This document shows positions 48,931 to 58,484 of a DNA stretch of 64,000 nucleotides, piece after piece. Under the pieces are notes generated by a model. The model was not told the origin of the DNA. It saw only the letters and a list, made by a program, of their open reading frames with translations, and did no database searches. A program made the translations under genes and the position numbers. This stretch comes from DSOI01 sp041394885. Lineage in GTDB: Bacteria > Acidobacteriota > Terriglobia > Bryobacterales > Bryobacteraceae. Each line of letters starts with the position of its first letter. Position 1 is the stretch's first letter. The stretch covers positions 1-64,000 of the forward strand of contig JAWKHI010000025.1 of assembly GCA_041394885.1 (NCBI GenBank), written 5' to 3'.

Positions 48931-51900
48931 TCAGAACCGGTACCGCAGCCCCAACTGGATTTGCCGCGACGAGACCCGCTGCCCGCTCACGCGTCCGTAT
49001 GCCGAATTGTTCAGGTTTCCCTGCGGATCCGCGAAGCTCACCGTGTTGGGGAAGTTGAAGAACTCCCCGCGCAGTTCGAACGCGTGCCGCTCGTTCACAC
49101 GGAACACTTTCTGCGCCGCGATGTCCAGGCTCACGATGCCGTCGGCATTGGTGATGTACGGCGACGCGTTCCCGAACGTGAACGGCGCGGGCTTTGCGAA
49201 AGCCCCGGTGTTGAACCACTGTTCGGCCGTCTTCGGTCCTGCGTTCGGATCGCCCACAAGATTCACACGCTGCGTCTTGCGTCCCGTATTCGCGATGTCC
49301 TGATTGGTGAACACCATGAACGGCGGACCCGTTTCCAGACGCGCGATTCCTTCGAGTGACCACCCGCCCACCAGCGCATCCGCCGCCCGGCTCATGGTTC
49401 CCCCGAACTGCCTGCCACGGCCAAACGGCAGCTCATACACGTACGAGAACACGAATACATGGTTGATGTCCCAGGAGGACCGGCTCCAGTCCGCCCGCCG
49501 GTTGAACGGATCCTGCGTCTTCTGGTTTTCCGCCAGCGAGGACTGGTTGTCCAGCGACTTCTGCCACGTGTAGTTCATGTTGAACTGCATCCCGTGCGAG
49601 AAACGCTTCTTGAGCGTCACCTGCATCGCGTTATAGCTCCCGCTGAACTGGTTCGATCCCCCATCGAGATCGCCGAAGTTCGGCAGCAGACGCCGCGGCT
49701 GGATCGGTCCCGGTCCCGGCGTAAGCGCGTTGTTGAACGGTGAATATCCGATCTGCTTCCGGCTCGCCGATCCCACGTATCCCACGTCCAGAGTCAAATC
49801 GTCCTGCAGTTGCTGCTGGATGAAGAAGTTCCATTGCGACGAGTAGGGCGACCGGTTCCCCGGGTTCTGCGGCCATCCCCCGATCGCCGCCGTCGATTCA
49901 AATGCCGGCCCCGGCGCCGTGATCGATTGATCCAGCACTCCGCCCCGGTTCGGGCTGAATACCTGCTGCACGGTGAACGGCCAGAACTTCCGCAGATCCT
50001 GCAACTCCTGCACGAACGTCGAGTTGTAGAACATGCCGAATCCCGTACGGATCACCGTCTTGTCGCTCACCTTGTAGGCGATGCCCACCCGCGGCGCAAA
50101 ATCGTTCTTGTCGCTCTTCACCAATGCCCGCCCGAACCCGTCCTGCCGCGCCGGCGAATTCCGTTCGCCCGTGTCCGGATTCGGCTGCGGGTTCGTCGTC
50201 GCCCACAACAGCCGGCCCGAGTATTCGCCCGTCTGCGGATCCCGGATCACATACATGTTTCCCAGCCGGTCGGTGGAGTCATAGGGGCGGCTGCCGAACT
50301 GATACATCAGCCCGAGGTTCACCGTGAGTCGCGAGTTCACACGGAAGTCGTCCTGAACGTAGCCGAGGAGGAAGTGGCCGATGCCGTCGGTCAGCGTGTT
50401 GCCCTGTCCACGGCGGACTTCGCCCGGATAGCCCAGCAGTGCGTCCGCCATCGGGAACCCCGTCACACCGCCCTGGAAAATGGCGTCCCCGTTCATCGGG
50501 TTCGATGTGTTCGTGTAGAACTGCCGGTGATGGTACTGCCCGCCAATCTTCAGCGAATGCCGTCCCCGGATCGTGTTGAGGTTCCCGCGCCACTGCCACA
50601 CGTTGTCGCCCGTCACGCTCCCGCCCGCTCCCGGCGTCCCGTACGCCCCGAACGAAATGTTCACCAGCGGATCGCCGAACACTTCCTGCTGGTACATCTG
50701 CATGCCCGTCTTCGAGAGAAAATCCGCCCGCGTCAAACCACCCTTGTCCGATAAGCCCGGGTTGTTCGGTTGATTGCTGCCGAAGCCGGCTTCGAGCGTT
50801 GTCGTCGGGCTGAAGATATGCGTCCACGATCCGCCGAAGTTGGTGACGTCGAACTCGCTCCGGCTGACAAAGCCCGGACGGAAGTCCGGATTCAGCAGGT
50901 CTGCGTTCTGATAGCTGAACCGGAAGAACACCGTGTTCCGCTCGTTGATGTTGTAGTCATACCGCCAGTGCAGCCCGTCCCGGTCGTTGGCCTGGCTCCG
51001 CGCTCCAATGTAGTTCTGCACCAGGCCGCCTCGGTTCGGCAGTGGCGTCGTGAGCTCGAGCGCCGTCGGAATCGCCGGATTGATCAGGTTCCGCGGTATC
51101 ACGTTGTTCGGAAACGGAGCGTTGTTGTTGAACGGATTCCGGATCACCGTCGCCGGCAGCAGCGCCGAAAAGTCGCCGTTCCGAAACTCCGCCGGCGGTA
51201 CGCTCCCCAACTGCGTCGACCCGCGCCGCCGCCGGAATCCTTCCCAGCTCACAAACCAGAACATCTTCCCCGAGGCCAGTTTCGGAATCGGCCCCCCGAT
51301 CGCCACGCCATACTGATTCAGACGGAATGGCGTCTGCGGCAGCCCGCTGCGGTTGGCGAAAAATTCGTTCGCGTCGAACTTGCTGTTCCGCAGATACTCA
51401 TACACCGTCCCGTGCAGTTGGCTCGTCCCGCTCTTGATCACCATCGACACGTTGGCGCCCATCGAGCGCCCGAATTCCGATCCCGTGTTCGTTGCCACCT
51501 TGAACTCCTGCAGCGCGTCCATCGGCGGCGAAATACCCGGCGAGTTCATCATCTGCATGTTCGAATCGAATCCGTCCAACGTGAAGTTGTTGTCCTGCGG
51601 ACGCCCGCCGTTCACGCTAAACAACTGCGTCCCCGATTCCCCCGTACCCCGGGCCTGGCTGCGGCGCACCGAACTTGTCCCCGGCATCAGCAGCATCAGG
51701 CGCGTGTAATTGCGCTGGTTCACAGGCAGCCGCTCCAGCTCCTTCGCCGCAACCACGTTGCCCACCGACGCTTCTTCGGTTTGCAGAATCGGCGCCGCGC
51801 CCGTCACCTCGATGGTTTCCGTCACCTGCCCCAGTTCCAGCCCGAAGTCCACCTCCAGCACCGCCGCCACCTCCAGCACCACCCCGGACCGGACCTGTGT

Positions 51901-52158
51901 CTTGAACCCCGGCGCCTTCACCTGAATCGAGTAGTTGCCCGGGTTCAACGGCGTCACCCGGTATTGCCCTGTTTCGTTGGCGTCCACATTGCGCGCAAAG
52001 CCCGTGCCCGTGTTGGTGACGGTGATCGCCGCGCCCGGTACCGCATTGCCCGATGGATCCAGGATGTCGCCCACGATGGTCGCGTTGGTCTGCGCGAAAG
52101 CGCTGCCCATAACCAGCGTCGCCAACAGTAAGGCTCGGAGAACAAACGAAGTGCTCAA
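48931..52158 (-). CDS. TonB-dependent receptor, Oar-like, with CnaB-type N-terminal domain (copy 2)
   Basis: 1075 aa from a TTG at 52158, with GAGGAG 7 bp before it. It has the same domain order as copy 1 (signal peptide, CnaB-like domain, plug, barrel, GLRYRF end). The mature protein is nearly the same as copies 1 and 3, while the signal peptide (TSFVLRALLLATLVMGSAFAQ) is clearly different. Copy 2 alone has LFSVNGGRPQ and VRRSQARGTGES where copies 1 and 3 have L(V/I)SVNGGRPQ and VTRSQ(S)xGTGQS. The last 122 bases before copy 1 hold its promoter but no terminator, so copy 2 could read through into copy 1. Confidence 0.92.
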   Translation of the reverse strand: MSTSFVLRALLLATLVMGSAFAQTNATIVGDILDPSGNAVPGAAITVTNTGTGFARNVDANETGQYRVTPLNPGNYSIQVKAPGFKTQVRSGVVLEVAAVLEVDFGLELGQVTETIEVTGAAPILQTEEASVGNVVAAKELERLPVNQRNYTRLMLLMPGTSSVRRSQARGTGESGTQLFSVNGGRPQDNNFTLDGFDSNMQMMNSPGISPPMDALQEFKVATNTGSEFGRSMGANVSMVIKSGTSQLHGTVYEYLRNSKFDANEFFANRSGLPQTPFRLNQYGVAIGGPIPKLASGKMFWFVSWEGFRRRRGSTQLGSVPPAEFRNGDFSALLPATVIRNPFNNNAPFPNNVIPRNLINPAIPTALELTTPLPNRGGLVQNYIGARSQANDRDGLHWRYDYNINERNTVFFRFSYQNADLLNPDFRPGFVSRSEFDVTNFGGSWTHIFSPTTTLEAGFGSNQPNNPGLSDKGGLTRADFLSKTGMQMYQQEVFGDPLVNISFGAYGTPGAGGSVTGDNVWQWRGNLNTIRGRHSLKIGGQYHHRQFYTNTSNPMNGDAIFQGGVTGFPMADALLGYPGEVRRGQGNTLTDGIGHFLLGYVQDDFRVNSRLTVNLGLMYQFGSRPYDSTDRLGNMYVIRDPQTGEYSGRLLWATTNPQPNPDTGERNSPARQDGFGRALVKSDKNDFAPRVGIAYKVSDKTVIRTGFGMFYNSTFVQELQDLRKFWPFTVQQVFSPNRGGVLDQSITAPGPAFESTAAIGGWPQNPGNRSPYSSQWNFFIQQQLQDDLTLDVGYVGSASRKQIGYSPFNNALTPGPGPIQPRRLLPNFGDLDGGSNQFSGSYNAMQVTLKKRFSHGMQFNMNYTWQKSLDNQSSLAENQKTQDPFNRRADWSRSSWDINHVFVFSYVYELPFGRGRQFGGTMSRAADALVGGWSLEGIARLETGPPFMVFTNQDIANTGRKTQRVNLVGDPNAGPKTAEQWFNTGAFAKPAPFTFGNASPYITNADGIVSLDIAAQKVFRVNERHAFELRGEFFNFPNTVSFADPQGNLNNSAYGRVSGQRVSSRQIQLGLRYRF

Positions 52159-52199
52159 GATGAAACTCCTCGGAAGGGATTGATGGTAGTAACCCAGTC

Positions 52200-52250
52200 A
52201 GTCGACTTCAGAGGTTAGCACGCGTCAATAAATTAATCAACTATAATTAT
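52200..52250 (-). promoter_or_regulatory. conserved leader/promoter element of receptor copy 2
   Basis: On the minus strand GTTGATTAATTTATTGACGCG is followed by TGCTAACCTCTGAAGT, matching the element before copy 1 at most of these positions. Confidence 0.4.
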
Positions 52251-52264
52251 TTGACGAGTGCTGC

Positions 52265-52293
52265 AAAAAACCGCGCTGCCGAAGCAGCGCGGT
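52265..52293 (-). terminator. rho-independent terminator after TonB receptor 3
   Basis: On the minus strand ACCGCGCTGC, a four-base loop (TTCG) and GCAGCGCGGT form a perfect 10-bp stem, then TTTTT. It lies 30 bp after the stop of copy 3 and isolates copy 3 from copy 2. Confidence 0.92.
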
Positions 52294-52322
52294 CTGTTTT
52301 CTCACTTGTAACGCCGCCCCGG

Positions 52323-55300
52323 TCAGAACCGATAGCGTAGCCCGAACTGGATCTGGCGCGGGTCCGTCCGCTGGCCGCTGATCCGCCCGAATGACCCCAC
52401 GTTGTTCATATCCCCCGCCGGATCCCCGAAGTTCACCGTGTTCGGGAAGTTGAAAAACTCCGCACGGAACTCGAACTGATGACGCTCCGTCACCCGGAAC
52501 ACCTTCTGCGCCGCGATGTCCAGGCTCGTGATCCGGTCCGCGTTGGTGATGTAGGGCGATGCGTTCCCGAATGTGAACGCCGCCGGTCTCGCAAACGCCG
52601 ACGTGTTGAACCACTGCTCCGCCGTCTTCGGTCCCGCGTTCGGGTCGCCCACCAGATTCACACGCTGCGTCTTCCGCCCCGTGTTGGCGATGTCCTGGCC
52701 GATCGACACCATGAACGGCGGGCCGCTCTCCAGCCGCGCGATGCCCTCCAAGGACCAGCCGCCCACGATCAAATCCGCCGCCCGGCTCATCCCGCCGCCG
52801 AACTTGCGCCCGCGTCCGAACGGCAGCTCGAACACGTACGAGAACACGAACACATGGTTGATGTCCCACGACGATCGGCTCCAGTCCGCGCGCCGGTTGA
52901 ACGGATCCTGCGTCTTCTGGTTTTCCGCCAGCGACGATTGGTTGTCCAGCGACTTCTGCCACGTGTAGTTCATGTTGAACTGCATCCCGTGCGAAAACCG
53001 CTTCTTCAACGTCGTCTGCAGCCCGTTGTAGCTGCCGCTGTATTGGTTGGATCCGCCGTCCAGATCGCCGAAGTTCGGCAGCAGCCGCCGCGGTTGAATC
53101 GGCCCCGGTCCCGGCGTCAGAGCATTGTTGAACGGCGAATAGCCGATCTGCTTCCGGCTCGCTGACCCCACGTAGCCCACGTCCAACGTCAGGTCATCCT
53201 GCAGTTGCCGCTGGATGAAAAAGTTCCACTGCGACGAATACGGGGACCGGTTGCCCGGATTCTGCGGCCATCCCCCGATCGCTGACGTCGATTCAAACGG
53301 AGGTCCCGGCGCCGAGATCGATTGGTCCAGCACTCCGCCGCGATTCGGGCTGAACACCTGCTGCACTGTGAACGGCCAGAACTTCCGCAGGTCTTGCAAC
53401 TCCTGCACGAACGTCGAGTTGTAGAACATACCGAAGCCGGTTCGGACCACGGTCTTGTCGCTCACCCGATAGGCGATCCCGACGCGGGGCGCGAAATCAT
53501 TCTTGTCGCTCTTCACCAGCGCTCGCCCGAACCCGTCGGTCCGTGCCGGCGAGTTCCGTTCCCCGGTGTCCGGATTCGGCTGCGGATTCGTTGTCGCCCA
53601 CAGCAGCCGGCCCGAATAGGCGCCCGTCTGCGGATCGCGCGTCACGTATAGGTTCCCTAGCCGGTCCGTCGAGTCATACGGGCGGCTTCCGAACTGGTAC
53701 ATCAGGCCGAGATTGATCGTCAGCCGCGAATTCACCCGGAAGTCATCCTGAACGTGCGCGATCATGAAATGCCCGATCCCGTCGGTGAGCGTGTTGCCTT
53801 CGCCCCGCCGGACCTCGCCCGGGTATCCGAGCAGAGCATCCGCCATTGGGAACCCCGTCACCTGACCCTGGAAGATCGCGTCGCCGTTCATCGGGTTCGA
53901 CGTGTTGGTGAAGAACTGCCGGTGGTGATACTGGCCCCCGAACTTCAGCGAATGCCGGCCTTTCACCGTGTTCAGGTTCGCGCGGGACTGCCAGATGTTG
54001 TCGCCCGTCACGCCGCCGCCGGCGCCCGGCAGCGAGTACGATCCGAACGATACGTTCACTAGCGGATCGCCGAATACTTCCTTTTGATACATCTGCATCC
54101 CGGTCTTCGACAGGTACTCCGCGCGCGTCAGGCTGCCCTTCGACGTGATGCCTGGTACGTTCGGCTGGTTGGTGCCGAAGCCCGCGTCCAACGTCGTCGT
54201 CGGGCTGAAGATATGCGTCCAGGATCCGCCGTAGTTCACCACGTCGAATTCGCTCCGGCCGATGAAGTTCGGCTGAAACGCCGGGCTCAGCAAATCCGCG
54301 TTCTGGTAGCTGAACCGGAAAAAGAACGTGTTCGTCTCGTTGATGTTGTAGTCATAACGCCAGTGCAGCCCGTCGCGGTTATTCGCCTGACTGTTGTTGG
54401 CCGCGAAGTTCTGGATTAGCCCCGGCCGGTTCGGCAGCGGCGTCGTCAACTCGATCGCCGTCGGAATCGCCGGGTTGATCAGGTTCCGCGGAATCACGTT
54501 GTTCGGAAACGGCGCGTTGTTCGCGAACGGATTCCGGATCACCGTCGCCGGTAGTAGTGCCGAGAAATCGCCGTTGCGGAACTCCGCCGTCGGTACGCTG
54601 CCCAGTTGCGTCGACCCGCGCCGCCGCCGGAAGCCTTCCCAACTCACGAACCAGAACATCTTCCCCGATGCCAGCTTCGGAACCGGTCCTCCAATCGCCA
54701 CGCCGTACTGATTCAGCCGGAACGGCGTCTTCGGCAGCCCGCTCCGGTTGGCGAAAAACTCGTTCGCGTCGAACTTGCTGTTGCGCAGGAATTCATACAA
54801 CGTGCCGTGCAGTTGGTTCGTGCCGCTCTTGATCACCATCGACACGTTCGCGCCCATCGATCGCCCGAACTCGGACCCCGTATTGGTCGCCACCTTGAAC
54901 TCCTGCAGCGCGTCCATCGGCGGCGAGATGCCCGGCGAATTCATCATCTGCATGTTCGAATCGAAGCCGTCCAGAGTAAAGTTGTTGTCCTGCGGACGCC
55001 CTCCGTTCACCGAAATCAGCGAAGTGCCCGATTGCCCCGTGCCCTGGGACTGGCTCCGCGTCACCGAACTCGTGCCCGGCATCAACAGCATGAGCCGCGT
55101 GTAGTTGCGTTGGTTCACCGGTAGCCGTTCCAATTCCTTGCCGGCCACTACGTTTCCTACCGACGCTTCTTCCGTCTGCAGCACCGGTGCCGCGCCAGTC
55201 ACCTCGATGGTTTCCGTCACCTCGCCCAGTTGCAGCGAAAAGTCCACTTCGAGCACCGCGGCCACTTCCAGCACCACCCCGGAACGCACTTGCGTCTTGA

Positions 55301-55562
55301 AGCCCGGCGCCTTTACCTGGATGTTGTACGTCCCCGGATTCAGCGGTGTCACGCGATACTGGCCCGTGGCGTTCGCCACCACTTGGCGCGCGGCTCCCTG
55401 CCCGGCGTTGGTTACCGTAATCGTAGCCCCGGGAACTGCGTCGCCGGTTGGGTCCGAAATGTCCCCTACGATCGTCGCATTGGTTTGCGCGAATGCGCTG
55501 AAGGAAAGAAGAGAGAGGGTGCACAATACGGCAGCCCCGCTGGCAGGCGGTGAGAGTCTCAC
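52323..55562 (-). CDS. TonB-dependent receptor, Oar-like, with CnaB-type N-terminal domain (copy 3)
   Basis: 1079 aa from GTG 55562, where AGGAG lies 7 bp upstream; the longer frame to 55643 has no such site and no signal sequence. Domains are as in copies 1 and 2. It is the most diverged of the three in the first exposed loop (NRPGLIQNFAANNSQANNRD against N(R/S)GLVQNYIGARSQANDRD), at the end (FGDPAGDMNNVGSFGRISGQRTD) and in the signal peptide. It has its own terminator, then a gap of 164 bases to copy 2. The 5' end is divergent from the CRTAC1 gene with 181 bp between, an arrangement that would let one regulator drive both. Confidence 0.92.
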   Translation of the reverse strand: MRLSPPASGAAVLCTLSLLSFSAFAQTNATIVGDISDPTGDAVPGATITVTNAGQGAARQVVANATGQYRVTPLNPGTYNIQVKAPGFKTQVRSGVVLEVAAVLEVDFSLQLGEVTETIEVTGAAPVLQTEEASVGNVVAGKELERLPVNQRNYTRLMLLMPGTSSVTRSQSQGTGQSGTSLISVNGGRPQDNNFTLDGFDSNMQMMNSPGISPPMDALQEFKVATNTGSEFGRSMGANVSMVIKSGTNQLHGTLYEFLRNSKFDANEFFANRSGLPKTPFRLNQYGVAIGGPVPKLASGKMFWFVSWEGFRRRRGSTQLGSVPTAEFRNGDFSALLPATVIRNPFANNAPFPNNVIPRNLINPAIPTAIELTTPLPNRPGLIQNFAANNSQANNRDGLHWRYDYNINETNTFFFRFSYQNADLLSPAFQPNFIGRSEFDVVNYGGSWTHIFSPTTTLDAGFGTNQPNVPGITSKGSLTRAEYLSKTGMQMYQKEVFGDPLVNVSFGSYSLPGAGGGVTGDNIWQSRANLNTVKGRHSLKFGGQYHHRQFFTNTSNPMNGDAIFQGQVTGFPMADALLGYPGEVRRGEGNTLTDGIGHFMIAHVQDDFRVNSRLTINLGLMYQFGSRPYDSTDRLGNLYVTRDPQTGAYSGRLLWATTNPQPNPDTGERNSPARTDGFGRALVKSDKNDFAPRVGIAYRVSDKTVVRTGFGMFYNSTFVQELQDLRKFWPFTVQQVFSPNRGGVLDQSISAPGPPFESTSAIGGWPQNPGNRSPYSSQWNFFIQRQLQDDLTLDVGYVGSASRKQIGYSPFNNALTPGPGPIQPRRLLPNFGDLDGGSNQYSGSYNGLQTTLKKRFSHGMQFNMNYTWQKSLDNQSSLAENQKTQDPFNRRADWSRSSWDINHVFVFSYVFELPFGRGRKFGGGMSRAADLIVGGWSLEGIARLESGPPFMVSIGQDIANTGRKTQRVNLVGDPNAGPKTAEQWFNTSAFARPAAFTFGNASPYITNADRITSLDIAAQKVFRVTERHQFEFRAEFFNFPNTVNFGDPAGDMNNVGSFGRISGQRTDPRQIQFGLRYRF

Positions 55563-55589
55563 TCGGAATCTCCTAAGCTTGGAATGAAT

Positions 55590-55630
55590 GTTGAGCCCCA
55601 GAATACTTCGGATAACCGTAGCACCCCATT
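55590..55630 (-). promoter_or_regulatory. leader element of receptor copy 3
   Basis: On the minus strand GGTGCTACGGTTATCCGAAGT is followed by ATTCTGGGGCTCA. It matches copy 1's GTGCTAACCTCTGGAAGTTT and GCTGGGGCTCA, with the A/T-rich block further upstream. Confidence 0.35.
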
Positions 55631-55743
55631 CCCGCCGGTTCAATGCTTATTGATCAAAATTAAGGTAACGATTCTTACATTATCGAGGGACGCCACCGCG
55701 GGCCTCGCGCCCGGTTTGACACAGCTACCGCCTGACGGCAATA

Positions 55744-57477
55744 ATGACGGCGGTGTCCCGTTGTTTCTGCTTGCTGGTGGCTGTCTCCATCGCCTCCGCG
55801 CAGGGTGTGGCAACCCGCAACGCCCAGGCCGCCGCGCGAGGGGCTCCTTCCGGCCGCCCCTTCCTGGCTACCTTCACCGATGAAGCCGCTGCCGCCGGCC
55901 TCACCGCTCCCATCACTGTCGGAAACCCCGACGCCAAGAGTTACATCATTGAGGCCAACGGCACTGGCCTCGCGGCCCTCGATTTCGACAACGACGGTTG
56001 GGTCGATCTCTTCGTCGTCAACTCTTCGCGCCTCGAGGGTTTCCCCAAGTCGCCCGCTCCCGTCAGCCGCCTCTATCGCAACCTCGGCAATCGGAAATTC
56101 AAAGACGTCACCGCTTCCTCCGGCGTCGGCCGCGCCGGCTGGGGCAACGGCGTTTGCGCTGGCGACATCGATAACGATGGCGACGAAGACCTCTACGTCA
56201 CCTACTGGGGACCCAACTCCCTGTTCCGCAATTCTGGCGACGGTAAGTTCGAAGAAACCGCCGCCGCGCTCGGAGTGGCCGGCCCGGAGAAAGAATGGAG
56301 TTCCGGCTGCACTTTCCTCGACTACGATCGCGACGGCCGCCTCGACTTGTTCGTCACCAGCTACCAACGATTTGACCCCGCCACTACGCCTCCTCCAGGC
56401 AAGTCCTCCAATTGTGAATGGAAAGGCATGCCCGTGTTCTGCGGACCCCGCGGGCTCCCCTACGGCAGCGCCACCCTCTACCACCAGCGCGAATCCGGCG
56501 TGTTCGAGGATGTCTCCAAATCAGCCGGCATCGCCGGCGCCGGCAGTTTCTACGCTTTCACCCCCATCGCCGCGGACCTCAACGGCGACGGCTGGACCGA
56601 TATCTACTTCGCCAGTGACTCCACACCCAGCATGCTCTTCCGCAATGAGAAAAACGGCAAGTTTCGAGAGATCGGCACCGAAACCGGCGTCGCCTTCAAC
56701 GAACATGGCTTCGAACAGGGCGGCATGGGCGTCGGGGTAGGGGACTACGATCGCGACGGTTTGCTCGATCTCGTGAAAACCAACTTCGCTGGCGATCACC
56801 CCAATCTCTACCGCAACTCCGGTGGCGGCATTTTTGAAGACGCCGTACTCTCGGCCGGCTTGGCCGTGAACCCCCAATACGTCGGTTGGGGCGTCGCCCT
56901 CGTCGATCTCGACAACGACGGTTGGCAGGACATCCTCCAGGTGAACGGACATGTCTACCCGGAACTCGATCGCGAGAAACGCGCCGAGACCTACCGCCAG
57001 CCTCGTCTCGTCTACCGCAATCTCGGCGGCGGCAAGTTCGAGGATGTGAGCACGCTCGCCGGCCCCGGTATCGCCGCCACACATTCCAGCCGTGGCGCCG
57101 CCTTCGCTGACTTCGATAACGACGGCGACATCGACGTCGCGGTCATGAACATGGGTGAGCCCCCCTCGCTCCTCATCAACGCCCTCCCTCCCGGCTCCAA
57201 ATGGATCAAGGTGATGGTCCAGGGCGTCAGGTCCAATCGCTCCGCGATCGGCGCCGTCGTCACCGTGGAAGCCGGTGGCTCCAAACAAACCCTCCCCGTC
57301 CTCAGCCAGTCAAGCTTTCTTTCCCAGAGTGAGAGCCGCTTGCATTTCGGGCTCGGATCCGCCGCCAGGGCCGATCGCATTCTTGTGCGTTGGCCCTCCG
57401 GCCAGATGGAGCAATTCCCCGGCGCCCCCGCCGGATCCACCTTGCGCCTCGAGGAAGGCGGCGGGAGCCCTCCGTGA
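55744..57477 (+). CDS. CRTAC1-type secreted protein with FG-GAP/VCBS repeats and UnbV domain
   Basis: 577 aa with a signal peptide (SRCFCLLVAVSIASAQ). Calcium-binding FG-GAP/VCBS repeats are easy to count: LDFDNDGWVDLFV, GDIDNDGDEDLYV, LDYDRDGRLDLFV, ADLNGDGWTDIYF, GDYDRDGLLDLVK, VDLDNDGWQDILQ and ADFDNDGDIDVAV, which give a seven-bladed propeller. The ASPIC/UnbV domain at the end has SQSESRLHFGLGSAARADRI and VRWPSGQMEQ. Such proteins are often coded beside TonB-dependent receptors in Acidobacteriota and may act in surface binding. It overlaps the next TPR gene by 4 bp (GTGA). Confidence 0.88.
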   Translation: MTAVSRCFCLLVAVSIASAQGVATRNAQAAARGAPSGRPFLATFTDEAAAAGLTAPITVGNPDAKSYIIEANGTGLAALDFDNDGWVDLFVVNSSRLEGFPKSPAPVSRLYRNLGNRKFKDVTASSGVGRAGWGNGVCAGDIDNDGDEDLYVTYWGPNSLFRNSGDGKFEETAAALGVAGPEKEWSSGCTFLDYDRDGRLDLFVTSYQRFDPATTPPPGKSSNCEWKGMPVFCGPRGLPYGSATLYHQRESGVFEDVSKSAGIAGAGSFYAFTPIAADLNGDGWTDIYFASDSTPSMLFRNEKNGKFREIGTETGVAFNEHGFEQGGMGVGVGDYDRDGLLDLVKTNFAGDHPNLYRNSGGGIFEDAVLSAGLAVNPQYVGWGVALVDLDNDGWQDILQVNGHVYPELDREKRAETYRQPRLVYRNLGGGKFEDVSTLAGPGIAATHSSRGAAFADFDNDGDIDVAVMNMGEPPSLLINALPPGSKWIKVMVQGVRSNRSAIGAVVTVEAGGSKQTLPVLSQSSFLSQSESRLHFGLGSAARADRILVRWPSGQMEQFPGAPAGSTLRLEEGGGSPP

Positions 57478-58472
57478 CGCTGCTGCTCGCTGCTCTGCTC
57501 ATGCAGTCCGCCGCTGCCCTGTCGGAACAGGCGATGGCGGCCGCCCAGAACGGCAATCCCATTGAGGCCGAAAGGCTGTGGCGCGCCGCCATCCGCGCCG
57601 ATCCCAAAAGTTATCCCGCGCTGTTCAACTACGGCCTGTTTCTCCATCGCGGCGCGAGGGGCGGGGAAGCCGTGGAGTATCTCGATCGTGCCGCGGCCTT
57701 GGAACCGGGCTATCAGGTGCACCTGCTGCGCGGTATGAACTTCCAGAAACTCGATCGCCGGGAAGATACCATTCGCGCCTGGCGCGATGCCCTCGCCTTC
57801 CAGCCCCGCAATCTGAAACTCATGCAGGTGCTCAGCATCGAGTACAGCAAGGGCCGCTACTTCCATGAGGCCGCCGCCATTACACGCGAAGCGCTGAAAC
57901 TCCAGCCCGATGCCGAGAACCTCTACCTGATCGCCATCAAAGCCCACGACGACGCGGGAGAAGAAGAACAGGCCGCCGAACTGTCCGCCGCCGCCGTCGC
58001 CAGATTCCCTTCCTCGGCCCGCGCTCAGTTCGAGCACGGCTTCTACCTGCAAAAGCGCGGCGACACCGCTCAGGCCCTCGTCCATCTTTCCAAGGCCATG
58101 GAGCTTGACCCGCGATACGAAGAGTCGTTCTTCTTCTACGGGGACCTGCTCGTCAAGCAGGGAAAGTGGAACGAAGCCCTCGAGCCGCTCAAAAAGTCCC
58201 TCGCCATCCGCCCCGAATACTCGCCCGCCCGCGTCGCCCTCGCTCGTGCGCTGATGAATCTCAATCAACTCCCCGCCGCGGTCGCCGAACTCGAACAGGC
58301 CGCGAAGCTTGATCCGCACAACGCCCAGCCGTGGGTCATGCTCTCCCAGGTCTATTTCCGCATGGGCGACGAAGACCGCGCCCGCCAGGCCAAGGAAACG
58401 TCCGTCCGCTTGCGGCGCGAAAATCCCGAAGTGCTCGAAGCCGCCCAGGCCCGCCCGTTCCCCGCCAACTGA
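57474..58472 (+). CDS. secreted TPR-repeat protein
   Basis: 332 aa from GTG 57474, which overlaps the CRTAC1 stop as GTGA; an ATG at 57390 would start within that gene in another frame. A signal-like segment (TLLLAALLMQSAAAL) is followed by about eight TPR units, for example ALFNYGLFLHRGARGGEAVEYLDRA, AQFEHGFYLQKRGDTAQALVHLSKA and SPARVALARALMNLNQLPAAVAELEQA. TPRs carry protein contacts; pairing with a CRTAC1 protein in one operon, next to receptors, suggests a complex on the periplasmic side. No enzyme domain is seen. It ends 12 bp from the convergent metallohydrolase gene. Confidence 0.82.
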   Translation: MTLLLAALLMQSAAALSEQAMAAAQNGNPIEAERLWRAAIRADPKSYPALFNYGLFLHRGARGGEAVEYLDRAAALEPGYQVHLLRGMNFQKLDRREDTIRAWRDALAFQPRNLKLMQVLSIEYSKGRYFHEAAAITREALKLQPDAENLYLIAIKAHDDAGEEEQAAELSAAAVARFPSSARAQFEHGFYLQKRGDTAQALVHLSKAMELDPRYEESFFFYGDLLVKQGKWNEALEPLKKSLAIRPEYSPARVALARALMNLNQLPAAVAELEQAAKLDPHNAQPWVMLSQVYFRMGDEDRARQAKETSVRLRRENPEVLEAAQARPFPAN

Positions 58473-58484
58473 AGGCTGAACAGG

